The notes below the pieces were generated by a model. That model saw nothing but the letters and a program-made list of their open reading frames with translations. It did not search any database and was not told the origin of the DNA. A program made the translations under genes and the position numbers. DNA of 64,000 nt, taken from the NCBI RefSeq assembly GCF_028369295.1, contig NZ_JAQMYP010000003.1:248001-312000 (forward strand). Direction: 5' to 3'. Positions 55,688 to 63,302 of this stretch are shown here, piece after piece (position 1 is the stretch's first letter; each line of letters begins with the position of its first letter). This DNA comes from Streptomyces sp. HD (GTDB lineage Bacteria > Actinomycetota > Actinomycetes > Streptomycetales > Streptomycetaceae).

Positions 55688-57297
55688 ACGAGGCCCTGCC
55701 CGACGTACCCGAGGTCCGCGTGGTCGGTCTTCCTCAGCTCACGTCGGGCTTCGACCTTGTCGAAAGACTTGATCTGCCCATGCATCTGAAAGTGCACGGG
55801 CCGCTCGAACCGATGGGCGGCGAGCAACTCGCGAAGCTCGCCGAGAACATCAACCTGAAGGGCCGCGGCGGCGCGGGCTTCCCCTTCCACAAGAAGCTGC
55901 GCTCGGTCGCCGAGGCCGCGATCAAGCGCGGCGTACGGCCGGTCGTCGTGGTCAACGGCAGTGAGGACGAGCCGGCCTGCCGCAAGGACACGGTGATGAT
56001 CAACCGTGCCCCGCATCTCATCCTGGACGGCGCGCTGCTGTGCGCCGAGGCCCTGGGTGCCCGCACGCTCGTGGTGGCGGTCACCCGGGAATCGACCCAG
56101 CGCTCCATGGAGGCCGCCCTCGCCGAACGCGGTCTCAGCAACACCCGCCGCTCCGCGCTACGCGCGTTCGTCCAGCGCAATCCGGTGCGCATGGTCACCG
56201 GCGCCGCCGCCTCCGTGATCCGCTCGATCGACGGCGGGCCGGCGATCCCGCCCGGCCGCAAGGTCAGCGCCTCGCAGAACGGCGTCGGCGGCGCCCCGAC
56301 CCTGCTGTCCAACGCCGAGACGTTCGCCCAGCTGGCCATCGCCGCCCGCATCGGCCCGGAGCGCTACGGCAACACCGGCCTGTACGACGAGCCGGGCACC
56401 GTCATGCTCACGGTCTCCGGCGCGGTCGCCCGCCCGATGGTCATCGAGGTGCCCACCGGCGTGCCGCTGCGCTACGTCCTGCAGCTGGCCGGTGCCCCGC
56501 CGGTGCCGCAGGGCGTGCTGACCGGCGGCTACCACGGCAAGTGGATCGACGCGGCGACGGTCAACGAGGCGATCGTCTCGCGCAACTCCCTGGACGCGGT
56601 GGGCGGCGCGCTCGGCGCCGGCGCGATCCTGCCGATCACTCAGGAGACCTGCCCGCTGGGCGAGTCGCTGCGGGTGGCGCAGTGGCTGGCCGAGGAGAGC
56701 GCGGGCCAGTGCGGCCCCTGCTACCTCGGCCTGCCGGCCGCCGCGCGCGGCATGGAGGACATCCTCAACGGCGGCGGCCCGGCCGCCCTGGAGGCCCTCA
56801 AGCAGGTCGCCAAGAACGTGAAGCGGCGCGGCGCGTGCTCGCACCCGGACGGCTCGGCGATGTTCCTGGAGTCGACCATCAAGGCGTTCACCGACGACCT
56901 CGCGGCACACGTCCTCGGCAACGGCTGCGGACGGCCCGTGGAGGGCGTCCTGCCGCTCTTCGAGGGCGGCAGGGCCCCGTCGGGCATCCCGGGCGGCGCC
57001 GAGTCGGAGGAGAACGGCCCCAGCCGCCAGAAGATCTACGTCGACTGGACACTGTGCCGCGGCCACGGCCTGTGCGCCGACATCCTCCCGGAGGTCTTCC
57101 AGCTCGGCGCCGACGGCTTCCCGACGGTCGCCCAGGCGAAGGTCCCGCGCTACGCCGAGGCCAAGGCCCTGCGCGCGGTGCGCCGTTGCCCGGCCCTCGC
57201 CCTGCGCATCGAGGAGGACACCCGCGCGCAGGACTCGTCCCGCAGCAACCTGCCGGTCCTCTCCCAGGGCCGCGGCAGGCGCGCCCTGGGCCGCTGA
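55684..57297 (+). CDS. NuoF-like flavoprotein fused to a ferredoxin domain
   Basis: A 537-residue protein. The NuoF-type FMN/NADH core has LKGRGGAGFPFHKKL, VVNGSEDEPACRKD, an SLBB-like region (GTVMLTVSGAVARPMVIEVPTGVPLRYVL), and the 4Fe-4S motif ESAGQCGPCYLGLPA with a later ACSHPDGSA Cys. Residues about 440-510 form a small ferredoxin: YVDWTLCRGHGLCADILPEVF plus RRCPALAL, a three-Cys 3Fe-4S-like pattern. It likely passes electrons from NAD(P)H to the upstream cytochrome b. Donor and acceptor are inferred. GGAGG lies 6 bp before GTG 55684. Confidence 0.88.
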   Translation: MNEALPDVPEVRVVGLPQLTSGFDLVERLDLPMHLKVHGPLEPMGGEQLAKLAENINLKGRGGAGFPFHKKLRSVAEAAIKRGVRPVVVVNGSEDEPACRKDTVMINRAPHLILDGALLCAEALGARTLVVAVTRESTQRSMEAALAERGLSNTRRSALRAFVQRNPVRMVTGAAASVIRSIDGGPAIPPGRKVSASQNGVGGAPTLLSNAETFAQLAIAARIGPERYGNTGLYDEPGTVMLTVSGAVARPMVIEVPTGVPLRYVLQLAGAPPVPQGVLTGGYHGKWIDAATVNEAIVSRNSLDAVGGALGAGAILPITQETCPLGESLRVAQWLAEESAGQCGPCYLGLPAAARGMEDILNGGGPAALEALKQVAKNVKRRGACSHPDGSAMFLESTIKAFTDDLAAHVLGNGCGRPVEGVLPLFEGGRAPSGIPGGAESEENGPSRQKIYVDWTLCRGHGLCADILPEVFQLGADGFPTVAQAKVPRYAEAKALRAVRRCPALALRIEEDTRAQDSSRSNLPVLSQGRGRRALGR

Positions 57298-57316
57298 GCC
57301 CCGGCACGCACGCGTG

Positions 57317-57345
57317 GAGGGGCCGTCCACCCGGACGGCCCCCTC
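57317..57345 (+). terminator. Terminator after the redox operon
   Basis: GAGGGGCCGTCC-ACCC-GGACGGCCCCCTC is a 12-bp stem with one bulged C and a 4-nt loop, 20 bp after the stop. Confidence 0.8.
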
Positions 57346-57405
57346 GTTCGCTTCCCGACCGCTGATCCCCAACCACCCCTGAAACCAGTGGTGTCCGCAA
57401 ACGAA

Positions 57406-57442
57406 AAGATCCCGCCGGATCGATTCGACCCGGCGGGATCTT
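57406..57442 (-). terminator. Terminator of tRNA-Ala copy 1
   Basis: AAGATCCCGCCGG (57406-57418) pairs with CCGGCGGGATCTT (57430-57442), 13 bp, followed on the minus strand by TTTTCG. It begins 5 bp after the tRNA 3' end. A nearly matching hairpin follows the second tRNA copy. Confidence 0.85.
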
Positions 57443-57446
57443 GCTG

Positions 57447-57519
57447 TGGAGCTAAGGAGAATTGAACTCCTGACCTCCTGCATGCCATGCAGGCGCTCTA
57501 CCAACTGAGCTATAGCCCC
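57447..57519 (-). tRNA. tRNA-Ala (anticodon GGC), copy 1
   Basis: On the minus strand a full cloverleaf reads GGGGCTA acceptor, D arm GCTCAGTTGGTAGAGC, anticodon stem CCTGC-ATGGCAT-GCAGG (anticodon GGC, codons GCC/GCU), T arm AGGAG-TTCAATT-CTCCT and 3' TAGCTCC-A. It has 73 nt, without encoded CCA. It is identical to copy 2 at 58876-58948. Confidence 0.97.
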
Positions 57520-57619
57520 TTGCTTTGGTCCGCCCGGTTTCCCCGGCGGCGACGCCAACATTACCGGTCGACCAGGTGCAGCACCAAATCGTTTCCGTTC
57601 TGCTCCATTACGCCCACTA

Positions 57620-58221
57620 ATGTCGGGTTCTGTGACCGCGATCGTGCCCTCCGGAATCCACCGCCGAGTGCCGGTCTCGCTGGGAGTGTGCCTGGTCTCG
57701 TTCACCGCGTTCTGGGCGGCGCAGCGGGCCGCCCACGTGTCGCTGATCGACCCGATGGCCTACCGGGCCGAGGGCGCGACCGTGCGGACGGGAGGCGACC
57801 TGTACGCGCTGCGGACGACGGCCGCCCGACTGCCCACCACCTACCCGCCGTTCGCGGCCCTGCCGTTCACTCCGCTGACACTCCTCGACACGGCGACGAT
57901 GCGCATCCTGGGAACGGCCGGGAACCTGGTGCTGCTCGTGGTGTTCGTACGGCTGTCCCTGCGGCCGGTCGGGCACGCACGCGTGGAGAGCGTGTGGTGG
58001 GTCGCGGCACCGGTCCTGTGGGATCTGTCACGGCGCCCAGGTGAGCGCTGGGCCGGCGCCGGCACGGCTCCGGCGGCCCCTGGCTGCGGCACGAACTGCA
58101 TCAGAACGGCGCAGAGTTGCCGCCGTCAGCCCTCTACGGGACGGCGGGCTGCCTGTTCCTGGTGATCGCCGGGGTCTCCCTCAGGAACCCCGGCGCGCGT
58201 CAAGCCGTGACGAAGGAATAG
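57620..58221 (+). pseudogene. Decayed glycosyltransferase family 87 (DUF2029) gene
   Basis: The first 140 codons (57620-58037) match the N-terminus of GT87 polyprenyl-phosphate mannosyltransferases: SLIDPMAYRAEGATVRTGGDLYALRTTAARLPTTYPPFAALPFTPLTLLD, then LGTAGNLVLLVVFVRLSLRP (landmarks in 57740-57970). A normal protein has about 400 residues. Here the middle is missing, and a different frame (58081-58221) reads WLRHELHQNGAELPPSALYGTAG, then CLFLVIAGVSLRNPGARQAV. That looks like the family's C-terminal membrane segment. An internal deletion with frameshift explains this. It lies between the two tRNA-Ala copies. Confidence 0.7.
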
Positions 58222-58433
58222 AAACGCTTGAGTGTGCAGTGTTCTTCGAGGAGGCGGCCGTAGATCGGTTCGCCCTCAAGTTCACGGTACGTCTCGATCG
58301 GGTCGCCTTTTATGATCAGCGCCCGCGCGCATTCCTCGCACCAGTACTGGTAGTCGGGGTTCACCGGTTCCATGTCACGGACGATCGGCGTACCGCTGCC
58401 GCACCAGTCGCACTTTCGCCTGTGTGCACCCAT
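58200..58433 (-). CDS. Zinc-ribbon miniprotein (77 aa)
   Basis: A 77-residue protein starting MGAHRRKCDWCGSGTPIVRD and continuing DYQYWCEECARALIIKGDPIETYREL. The CxxC...CxxC pair (KCDWCG and WCEECA) forms a likely zinc ribbon, followed by an alpha-helical acidic tail. GGAG lies 8 bp before the ATG. It starts 3 bp after the stop of the upstream miniprotein, so the pair is one operon. Its 3' end overlaps the GT87 remnant by 22 bp. No family or partner is recognised. Confidence 0.75.
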   Translation of the reverse strand: MGAHRRKCDWCGSGTPIVRDMEPVNPDYQYWCEECARALIIKGDPIETYRELEGEPIYGRLLEEHCTLKRFYSFVTA

Positions 58434-58436
58434 CGA

Positions 58437-58610
58437 TCAGCTCCAGATGTGGCCGCAGGCCGTGCACACGTAGGAAATTCCGCCGTTGTCCCCGAGAAGC
58501 TGGGCGACATGGACGGATCCGCAGGAAGGGCAGCTGAGGCGGGTGATCGTATCCCGTGTCAACGCTGCTTCGAAGAGGCGACCGACCTCTTCGAAGATGC
58601 TCGCAGGCAT
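58437..58610 (-). CDS. Zinc-ribbon miniprotein (57 aa)
   Basis: A 57-residue protein: MPASIFEEVGRLFEAALTRD, a helix, then TITRLSCPSCGSVHVAQLLGD and NGGISYVCTACGHIWS. CPSC and CTAC give a classic four-Cys zinc ribbon with the terminal GHIW typical of rubredoxin-like or transcription-factor ribbons. GGGAGGGAG lies just upstream of ATG 58610, an unusually strong ribosome site. It is the first gene of the two-gene operon between the tRNA-Ala copies. Confidence 0.78.
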   Translation of the reverse strand: MPASIFEEVGRLFEAALTRDTITRLSCPSCGSVHVAQLLGDNGGISYVCTACGHIWS

Positions 58611-58767
58611 CACCACTCCCTCCCGTCGGGCCGCGCCCCCTTCCGGCCGTTTGATTCTGCCACGGCCGGACCAATACGGTCAGCGACGCCTCAGTACCAG
58701 TCCGGACACGGCAGCCTCCGCTGCCGTACGAACCGTGCGAACACGCACCCCAGAGCGCCTCCTGAGA

Positions 58768-58826
58768 GGTATACGCCCGCGAGGCCCGAGCGACTCAAGT
58801 CGGACCCGAACACTTTGGCGTATACC
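58768..58826. repeat. Perfect 10-bp inverted repeat next to tRNA-Ala copy 2
   Basis: GGTATACGCC (58768-58777) and GGCGTATACC (58817-58826) are exact inverted copies 39 bp apart. The second arm ends two bases before the tRNA terminator. Otherwise 58611-58828 holds only a small GGCAGC/GCTGCC hairpin near 58711-58726. Confidence 0.7.
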
Positions 58827-58828
58827 AG

Positions 58829-58863
58829 AAGATCCCGCCGATCGAAGCGATCGGCGGGATCTT
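58829..58863 (-). terminator. Terminator of tRNA-Ala copy 2
   Basis: AAGATCCCGCCGATCG (58829-58844) pairs perfectly over 16 bp with 58848-58863 around a 3-nt loop. It shares the AAGATCCCGCCG arm with the terminator of copy 1. Confidence 0.85.
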
Positions 58864-58875
58864 GTTGTCTCACTG

Positions 58876-58948
58876 TGGAGCTAAGGAGAATTGAACTCCT
58901 GACCTCCTGCATGCCATGCAGGCGCTCTACCAACTGAGCTATAGCCCC
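58876..58948 (-). tRNA. tRNA-Ala (anticodon GGC), copy 2
   Basis: This copy is base-for-base identical to copy 1, with the same cloverleaf and GGC anticodon. The two copies lie in the same orientation about 1.43 kb apart. A CCCCGC-TCA-GCGGGG hairpin (58957-58971) lies just upstream of this copy. Confidence 0.97.
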
Positions 58949-59026
58949 TAGTTCCTCCCCGCTCAGCGGGGCGAACAAGAAGAACTTTAGCCTGCGACCT
59001 GCCAGAAAGTGAAATCCGGGTCGGCG

Positions 59027-59698
59027 TCAGTCGTCGTCGCCCAGCACCGGTTCCGGCAGGGTGCCGGCGTTGTGCTCCAGCAGACGCCAGCCGCGGGCAC
59101 CCTCGCCAAGGACGGACCAGCAGCAGTTGGAGAGGCCGCCGAGGCTCTCCCAGTAGCGGGGCTCCAGGCCGAGGAGGCGGCCGATGGTCGTACGGATCGT
59201 GCCACCGTGGCTGACCACGACGAGCGTGCCGTCGTCGGGGAGCTTCTCGGCGTGCCGGAGCACGATGGGCGCGGCGCGGTCGGCGACCTCGGTCTCCAGC
59301 TCGCCGCCACCGCGGCGCACCGGCTCACCGCGCTTCCACGCGGCGTACTCCTCGCCGAACCGGGCGATGATCTCCTCGTGCGTCAGGCCCTGCCAGACGC
59401 CCGCGTAGGTCTCGCGCAGGCCCTCGTCGCGGGTCACCTCCAGGCCGGTGAGCCCGGCCAGCTCGGCGGCCGTGGCGGCGGCGCGCTGGAGGTCGGAGGC
59501 GATGATCGCGTCGGGCTTGAGGCTGACGAGCAGCCGGGCGGCACGGCGGGCCTGGGAGATGCCCGCCTCGGTGAGCGCGACGTCGGTGGTGCCCTGGAAG
59601 CGGCGCTCCACGTTCCAGGAGGTCTGGCCGTGCCGCCACAGGATGACGCGGCGGCCCCGGCCGGCCTTGCCCGCGAGCACGTCGCCGGCGGTGCTCAT
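59027..59698 (-). CDS. Histidine phosphatase (phosphoglycerate mutase-like)
   Basis: A 223-residue branch-1 histidine acid phosphatase. The phospho-acceptor motif is VILWRHGQTSWN, with the partner Arg/His in LQRAAATAAEL and VVSHGGTIRTTIG. RETYAGVWQGLTHEEI carries the acid residue. The substrate is unknown. In this position, right after rsfS, Streptomyces genomes carry the same gene. ATG 59698 overlaps the rsfS stop (ATGA); a GTG at 59704 is possible. Confidence 0.9.
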   Translation of the reverse strand: MSTAGDVLAGKAGRGRRVILWRHGQTSWNVERRFQGTTDVALTEAGISQARRAARLLVSLKPDAIIASDLQRAAATAAELAGLTGLEVTRDEGLRETYAGVWQGLTHEEIIARFGEEYAAWKRGEPVRRGGGELETEVADRAAPIVLRHAEKLPDDGTLVVVSHGGTIRTTIGRLLGLEPRYWESLGGLSNCCWSVLGEGARGWRLLEHNAGTLPEPVLGDDD

Positions 59699-60141
59699 CG
59701 CCACTCACCACCCAGCTCGGCGGCCTCCTCGGCGGCCTGGAGCTCGGCGTGCTCCGCGGCCTTGCCGCGGGTGGCCTTGGCGTCGTCGGGCAGCTCCAGC
59801 TCGGGGCAGTCCTTCCACAGCCGCTCCAGGGCGTAGAAGACACGCTCCTCGCTGTGCTGGACGTGCACGACGATGTCGACGTAGTCGAGCAGCACCCAGC
59901 GGGCCTCGCGGTCGCCCTCGCGGCGCACCGGCTTGGCGCCGAGCTCCTTGAGGAGCCGCTCCTCGATCTCGTCGACGATCGACTTGACCTGGCGGTCGTT
60001 GGGCGCGGAGGCCAGCAGGAAGGCGTCCGTGATCGACAGGACGTCGCTGACGTCGTAGGCGATGATGTCGTGCGCGAGCTTGTCGGCGGCCGCCTGGGCG
60101 GCGGTGTTGACGAGCTCATGGGAACGGTCGGTAGCGGTCAC
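59695..60141 (-). CDS. rsfS: Ribosomal silencing factor RsfS
   Basis: A 148-residue protein that binds L14 of the large subunit and blocks subunit joining under nutrient limitation. The family core is visible: DKLAHDIIAYDVSDVLSITDAFLLASAPNDRQVKSIVDEIEERL at about 20-63 and ARWVLLDYVDIVVHVQHSEERVFYALERLWKDC at about 80-112. The C-terminal 30 residues are Ala/Glu-rich. GTG 60141 is chosen as the family start, though the ribosome site is weak. Confidence 0.95.
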   Translation of the reverse strand: MTATDRSHELVNTAAQAAADKLAHDIIAYDVSDVLSITDAFLLASAPNDRQVKSIVDEIEERLLKELGAKPVRREGDREARWVLLDYVDIVVHVQHSEERVFYALERLWKDCPELELPDDAKATRGKAAEHAELQAAEEAAELGGEWR

Positions 60142-60208
60142 TACAAGGCTTTCGATCGGCGGACACTGGACTTCACTCGACCTCAAGGGTCTCACGGACC
60201 AGTGACAG

Positions 60209-60240
60209 CACCCCACGTGATTACCGGCTCACATGGGGTG
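60209..60240 (-). terminator. Hairpin between the LytR-like gene and rsfS
   Basis: CACCCCACGTG (60209-60219) and CACATGGGGTG (60230-60240) pair at 10 of 11 positions around a 10-nt loop. It lies 29 bp after the LytR-like stop and 68 bp before rsfS. Confidence 0.6.
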
Positions 60241-60268
60241 GCCTGCGGTTATGTACGGGCTGCGGCTG

Positions 60269-61966
60269 TCAGGACGAGGGTTTGTAGTCCTGTCCCAGGA
60301 CCACCTGGACATCGGCGTTCCCGGACACGTCACCCTTGGTGACCGCACCTGCGGACAGGCCCAGGGTCTTGGCGACCTCGGTGGCGTTGTCCTTGTCGGC
60401 GGCGTCGGCGTACAGGACCTTCGAGGTGGCCGCGGCGGACGCCGTGCCGCCCTCCAGGAAGGTGAAGCCGCCGTTCAGCAGGACCACGCGGGCCTTGCCG
60501 GAGTTGTCCTTGACGCCGCTGGCGTTGCGGACGGACACCCGGACGGCGGCGCCCTTGTCGGGGCTCTTGGCGGTGCCGCCGAGGACCTCCTTGACGACAC
60601 TGGCGCTCGCCTGGGCGCTGAGCGTGCCGTCGGTCTGGACCGGCAGCAGGGCCGTCTTGTAGTCGCCTCCCTTGGCGAGGTCGGCGAGCTTGGCGAGGAA
60701 GGCGCCGAGGTCCTTGTCGGTCAGCGGCGGCTCGATGATCATGCCGAGCGTCTGCACGGTGGTGGTCGCGCCCTGGGCGTCCGACGTCATCTTGCGCAGC
60801 ACGGCCTGCATGACCTGCCCGAACCGCTGCAGCTGGGCGCTCTGACCCTCGCCGGAGGCCTGGTAGGTGGCGTAGGCGACGGCCGTCTTGCCGCTGAGGG
60901 TCTGGGCCTTGCCCTTGCGGACGAGGGGGGCGGTGCCCTTGGACTTGGCGTCCGGGTCGGGCACGTCGGTGTCGGTGTCGACCTCGATGTTGCCGACCAG
61001 GTCGACGAGGTTCTGCAGATACGGGGTGTCCAGCCGCCAGGTGCCCTGGATCTCGGTGCCGAGGACGGTGTCGATCGCGTCGCGCGTGCCGGAGGAGCCG
61101 TCGTCGTCGACCGACTTGGCGAGGGTGGTCGTGGTGCCGTCGTCACTGGACATGGCGAGGGAGTTGGGCAGCAGGACGGTCGTGCCCTGCTTGGTGGTGG
61201 TGTTGTCGACGAGCAGCGCCGTGGAGGTGCCGCCCTTCTTGGTGTTGTGCAGGTGTACGACGATCACGTCGCGCTGCTGGGCGCCCACGGCCGTGTCGGT
61301 GCCGGTCTTCTCGTCCGACGCCGACAGTCCGGGCAGCTTCCCGGCATACCAGAGGTAGCCGACGCCGCCGGCCGCGACGAGGGACAGCACGACCACGAGA
61401 GCGATCACACGCGCGCGTGCCCGTCGCCGGGCCTCCTCGCGGCGCTCGGTGCGGTTCTCGGTGAACTTCAGCCAGTCGATGACGTCCTCGGAGTCCTGGT
61501 CGGGCTCCTCGACGAAGGCGAACTGCTCGGTGTGGTAATCGCGCCCCGCGCGGTCCTGGGTCAGGGGTTCCTCGACCGGCCCGGCCTGCTGCGGGATGTA
61601 GGCGGTCTGCTCGGCCACGCGGTGCTGCTGACCGCTGGTGGCGGTACGGCCGTACGGGTCGTACGACGGCGAGTGGGCGCCGCCCTGCTGCTGGTGCGTG
61701 CCGGTGCCGTACCCGTCGTAGGAGGGCGTGGGCGGCTGCCGGCCGGTGTCACCGCTGCCGTAGGGGTCGTACGGCGGGACCGGCTGCTGCCGGCCGGTCG
61801 CGTACGGGTCGTAGCCGTAGCCCTGCTGTGCGTAGGGGTCGTACTGCTGCTGGGGCGGCTGCTGCTGTACCTGTCGGTACACAGGCTGCCCGTACTCGTC
61901 GTATCCGACCAGTTCGTACTGGTCGGATCCGTGTCCTGCCGCCCCCGCGTCGTATCGGTCGTTCAC
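60269..61966 (-). CDS. LCP-family protein with LytR C-terminal domain
   Basis: A 565-residue protein. A long Tyr/Gln/Pro/Gly-rich cytosolic tail (1-150: YGQPVYRQVQQQPPQQQYDPYAQQGYGYDPY) precedes one transmembrane helix (VIALVVVLSLVAAGGVGYLWYAG, about 200-222). An extracellular LytR-CpsA-Psr-like domain (about 235-440: VIVVHLHNTKK, LLVDNTTTKQ, DAIDTVLGTEIQGTWRLDTPYLQNLVDLVGNIEV, TLSGKTAVAYATYQ) and a LytR_C domain (about 470-560: VRVSVRNASGVKDNSGKARVVLLNGGF) follow. The usual strong Arg/Asp catalytic set of LCP ligases is not obvious. GTG 61966 has AGAGGGG upstream. It lies between nadD and rsfS, as in other Streptomyces. Confidence 0.88.
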   Translation of the reverse strand: MNDRYDAGAAGHGSDQYELVGYDEYGQPVYRQVQQQPPQQQYDPYAQQGYGYDPYATGRQQPVPPYDPYGSGDTGRQPPTPSYDGYGTGTHQQQGGAHSPSYDPYGRTATSGQQHRVAEQTAYIPQQAGPVEEPLTQDRAGRDYHTEQFAFVEEPDQDSEDVIDWLKFTENRTERREEARRRARARVIALVVVLSLVAAGGVGYLWYAGKLPGLSASDEKTGTDTAVGAQQRDVIVVHLHNTKKGGTSTALLVDNTTTKQGTTVLLPNSLAMSSDDGTTTTLAKSVDDDGSSGTRDAIDTVLGTEIQGTWRLDTPYLQNLVDLVGNIEVDTDTDVPDPDAKSKGTAPLVRKGKAQTLSGKTAVAYATYQASGEGQSAQLQRFGQVMQAVLRKMTSDAQGATTTVQTLGMIIEPPLTDKDLGAFLAKLADLAKGGDYKTALLPVQTDGTLSAQASASVVKEVLGGTAKSPDKGAAVRVSVRNASGVKDNSGKARVVLLNGGFTFLEGGTASAAATSKVLYADAADKDNATEVAKTLGLSAGAVTKGDVSGNADVQVVLGQDYKPSS

Positions 61967-61992
61967 CGGTAGCCCCTCTCGGCTCACTCGCC

Positions 61993-62631
61993 TCACTCGC
62001 CGCGGTACAGCTCACGTTTGTCGATGTAGCGCACGACTCCGTCGGGCACCAGATACCAGATGGGATCTCCCTTCGCGACTCTCGCGCGGCAATCGGTGGA
62101 CGAGATGGCCAGAGCGGGAACCTCGACCAACGAGACGCCGCCTTCCGGGAGCCCGGGATCGTTGAGGTGGTGGCCGGGCCGGGTGACCCCGATGAAGTGC
62201 GCCAGGGAGAACAGCTCCTCCGAGTCCCGCCAGGTCAGGATCTGGGCGAGGGCGTCGGCGCCGGTGATGAAGAAGAGGTCCGTGTCGGGGTTGAGCGCGC
62301 GCAGGTCGCGCAGCGTGTCCACGGTGTACGTCGGGCCGCCGCGGTCGATGTCGATGCGGCTGACGGAGAACTGCGGGTTCTCGGCGGTGGCGATGACCGT
62401 CATCAGATAGCGGTCCTCGGCCGGGGAGACATGCCGGTGGCTCTTCTGCCACGGCTGGCCGGTCGGCACGAACACGACCTCGTCCAGGTGATACCGCGCG
62501 GCGACCTCGCTGGCCGCGACGAGGTGGCCGTGGTGGATCGGGTCGAACGTTCCGCCCATGACGCCGATGCGGCGCTTGCCGGAGTTCGTCTGGCCGTTTC
62601 CGGGGCCGGTAGGCATGTCCTGCTCTCCCAT
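61993..62631 (-). CDS. nadD: Nicotinate-nucleotide adenylyltransferase
   Basis: A 212-residue enzyme that adenylates nicotinate mononucleotide in NAD synthesis. It has the (H/T)xGH nucleotidyl-transfer motif in [23 protein letters not shown] and the C-terminal [28 protein letters not shown] (ISST-R motif). ATG 62631 matches the typical MGEQ start; ATG 62616 is an alternative with an AGG just before it. It starts an operon nadD-lytR-rsfS-phosphatase, 26 bp before the LytR-like start. Confidence 0.96.
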   Translation of the reverse strand: MGEQDMPTGPGNGQTNSGKRRIGVMGGTFDPIHHGHLVAASEVAARYHLDEVVFVPTGQPWQKSHRHVSPAEDRYLMTVIATAENPQFSVSRIDIDRGGPTYTVDTLRDLRALNPDTDLFFITGADALAQILTWRDSEELFSLAHFIGVTRPGHHLNDPGLPEGGVSLVEVPALAISSTDCRARVAKGDPIWYLVPDGVVRYIDKRELYRGE

Positions 62632-62708
62632 GCGTGCAGACCCTACCGGCCCCGCCTGAGAGCTCCGGCCGACGGCCGTCCGGGCGGAGCGAGGGGACCG
62701 GCCGGGAC

Positions 62709-62873
62709 TCAGCGGTCGCGGTTGAAGCGGGTGGTGATCCACAGCAGGAGCAGCAGGATGATGAACGCGCCGCCACCGGTGGCCAGGGGGCTGATGCTGT
62801 TGTGGTTGCCGCCGTGTTCCTCGCCCTCGGCGGCGAGGGTGACCAACTGGGCAGCTGCGCTGTGGAAGCTCAT
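62709..62873 (-). CDS. Small membrane protein (54 aa)
   Basis: A 54-residue protein: [20 protein letters not shown], then [20 protein letters not shown], then [15 protein letters not shown] single transmembrane helix near the C-terminus ends in a basic cap, so the C-terminus is inside. It is located just before nadD, as in other Streptomyces. The function is unknown, and no good ribosome site is seen. Confidence 0.7.
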   Translation of the reverse strand: MSFHSAAAQLVTLAAEGEEHGGNHNSISPLATGGGAFIILLLLLWITTRFNRDR

Positions 62874-63003
62874 CTTCGGCGTGACCTATCGGTGTGGGCG
62901 GGATAAAGATGTCGGCTCATCGTAAGCGGGCGCCATGACGGCGATCACGCCGACTCCACCGTTGGGGCACCGCCGAGAACCGGTGGGGAACCTTCCCGGG
63001 GGC

Positions 63004-63165
63004 TCAGTCGTCCTTCCGCCTGTAGCCCCGCAACAGGAACCACGCGGTCAGCACACAGCCCACGACCATCACGATCAGTACGACCCGGAGCAGATTCCCC
63101 GGCCCTTGCTGCTCGGCGGCCTTCGCGGCCTCGGTGAGCCAGTCGGCTGCGGGGTTGTGCTCCAT
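63004..63165 (-). CDS. Small membrane protein (53 aa)
   Basis: A 53-residue protein: MEHNPAADWLTEAAKAAEQQ, then a helix LLRVVLIVMVVGCVLTAWFLLRG, then YRRKDD. AGGAGTT lies 8 bp upstream of ATG 63165. It is divergent from the M48 protease gene and 130 bp before the other small membrane protein on the same strand. Both are typical tiny one-helix proteins of unknown role. Confidence 0.78.
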   Translation of the reverse strand: MEHNPAADWLTEAAKAAEQQGPGNLLRVVLIVMVVGCVLTAWFLLRGYRRKDD

Positions 63166-63302
63166 GACGGCGGAACTCCTTCGCTGTAGTGCCCGTCCAC
63201 GGTAACTCCGCCTAGGCTGGGCTCTGCTTCGGGGGCGCAAAGGGCGGAACAAGGCTCCGCAAAGGTCGGCAGAGAGCCATCCACACGCACTTGGGGGAAG
63301 AC

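Noticed and set aside
57447-58948. Integrated mobile element with tRNA-Ala as attachment site
   Set aside because: No integrase, excisionase, replication or transfer gene is present; the tRNA duplication alone is not enough. It is kept only as an open question in the findings.
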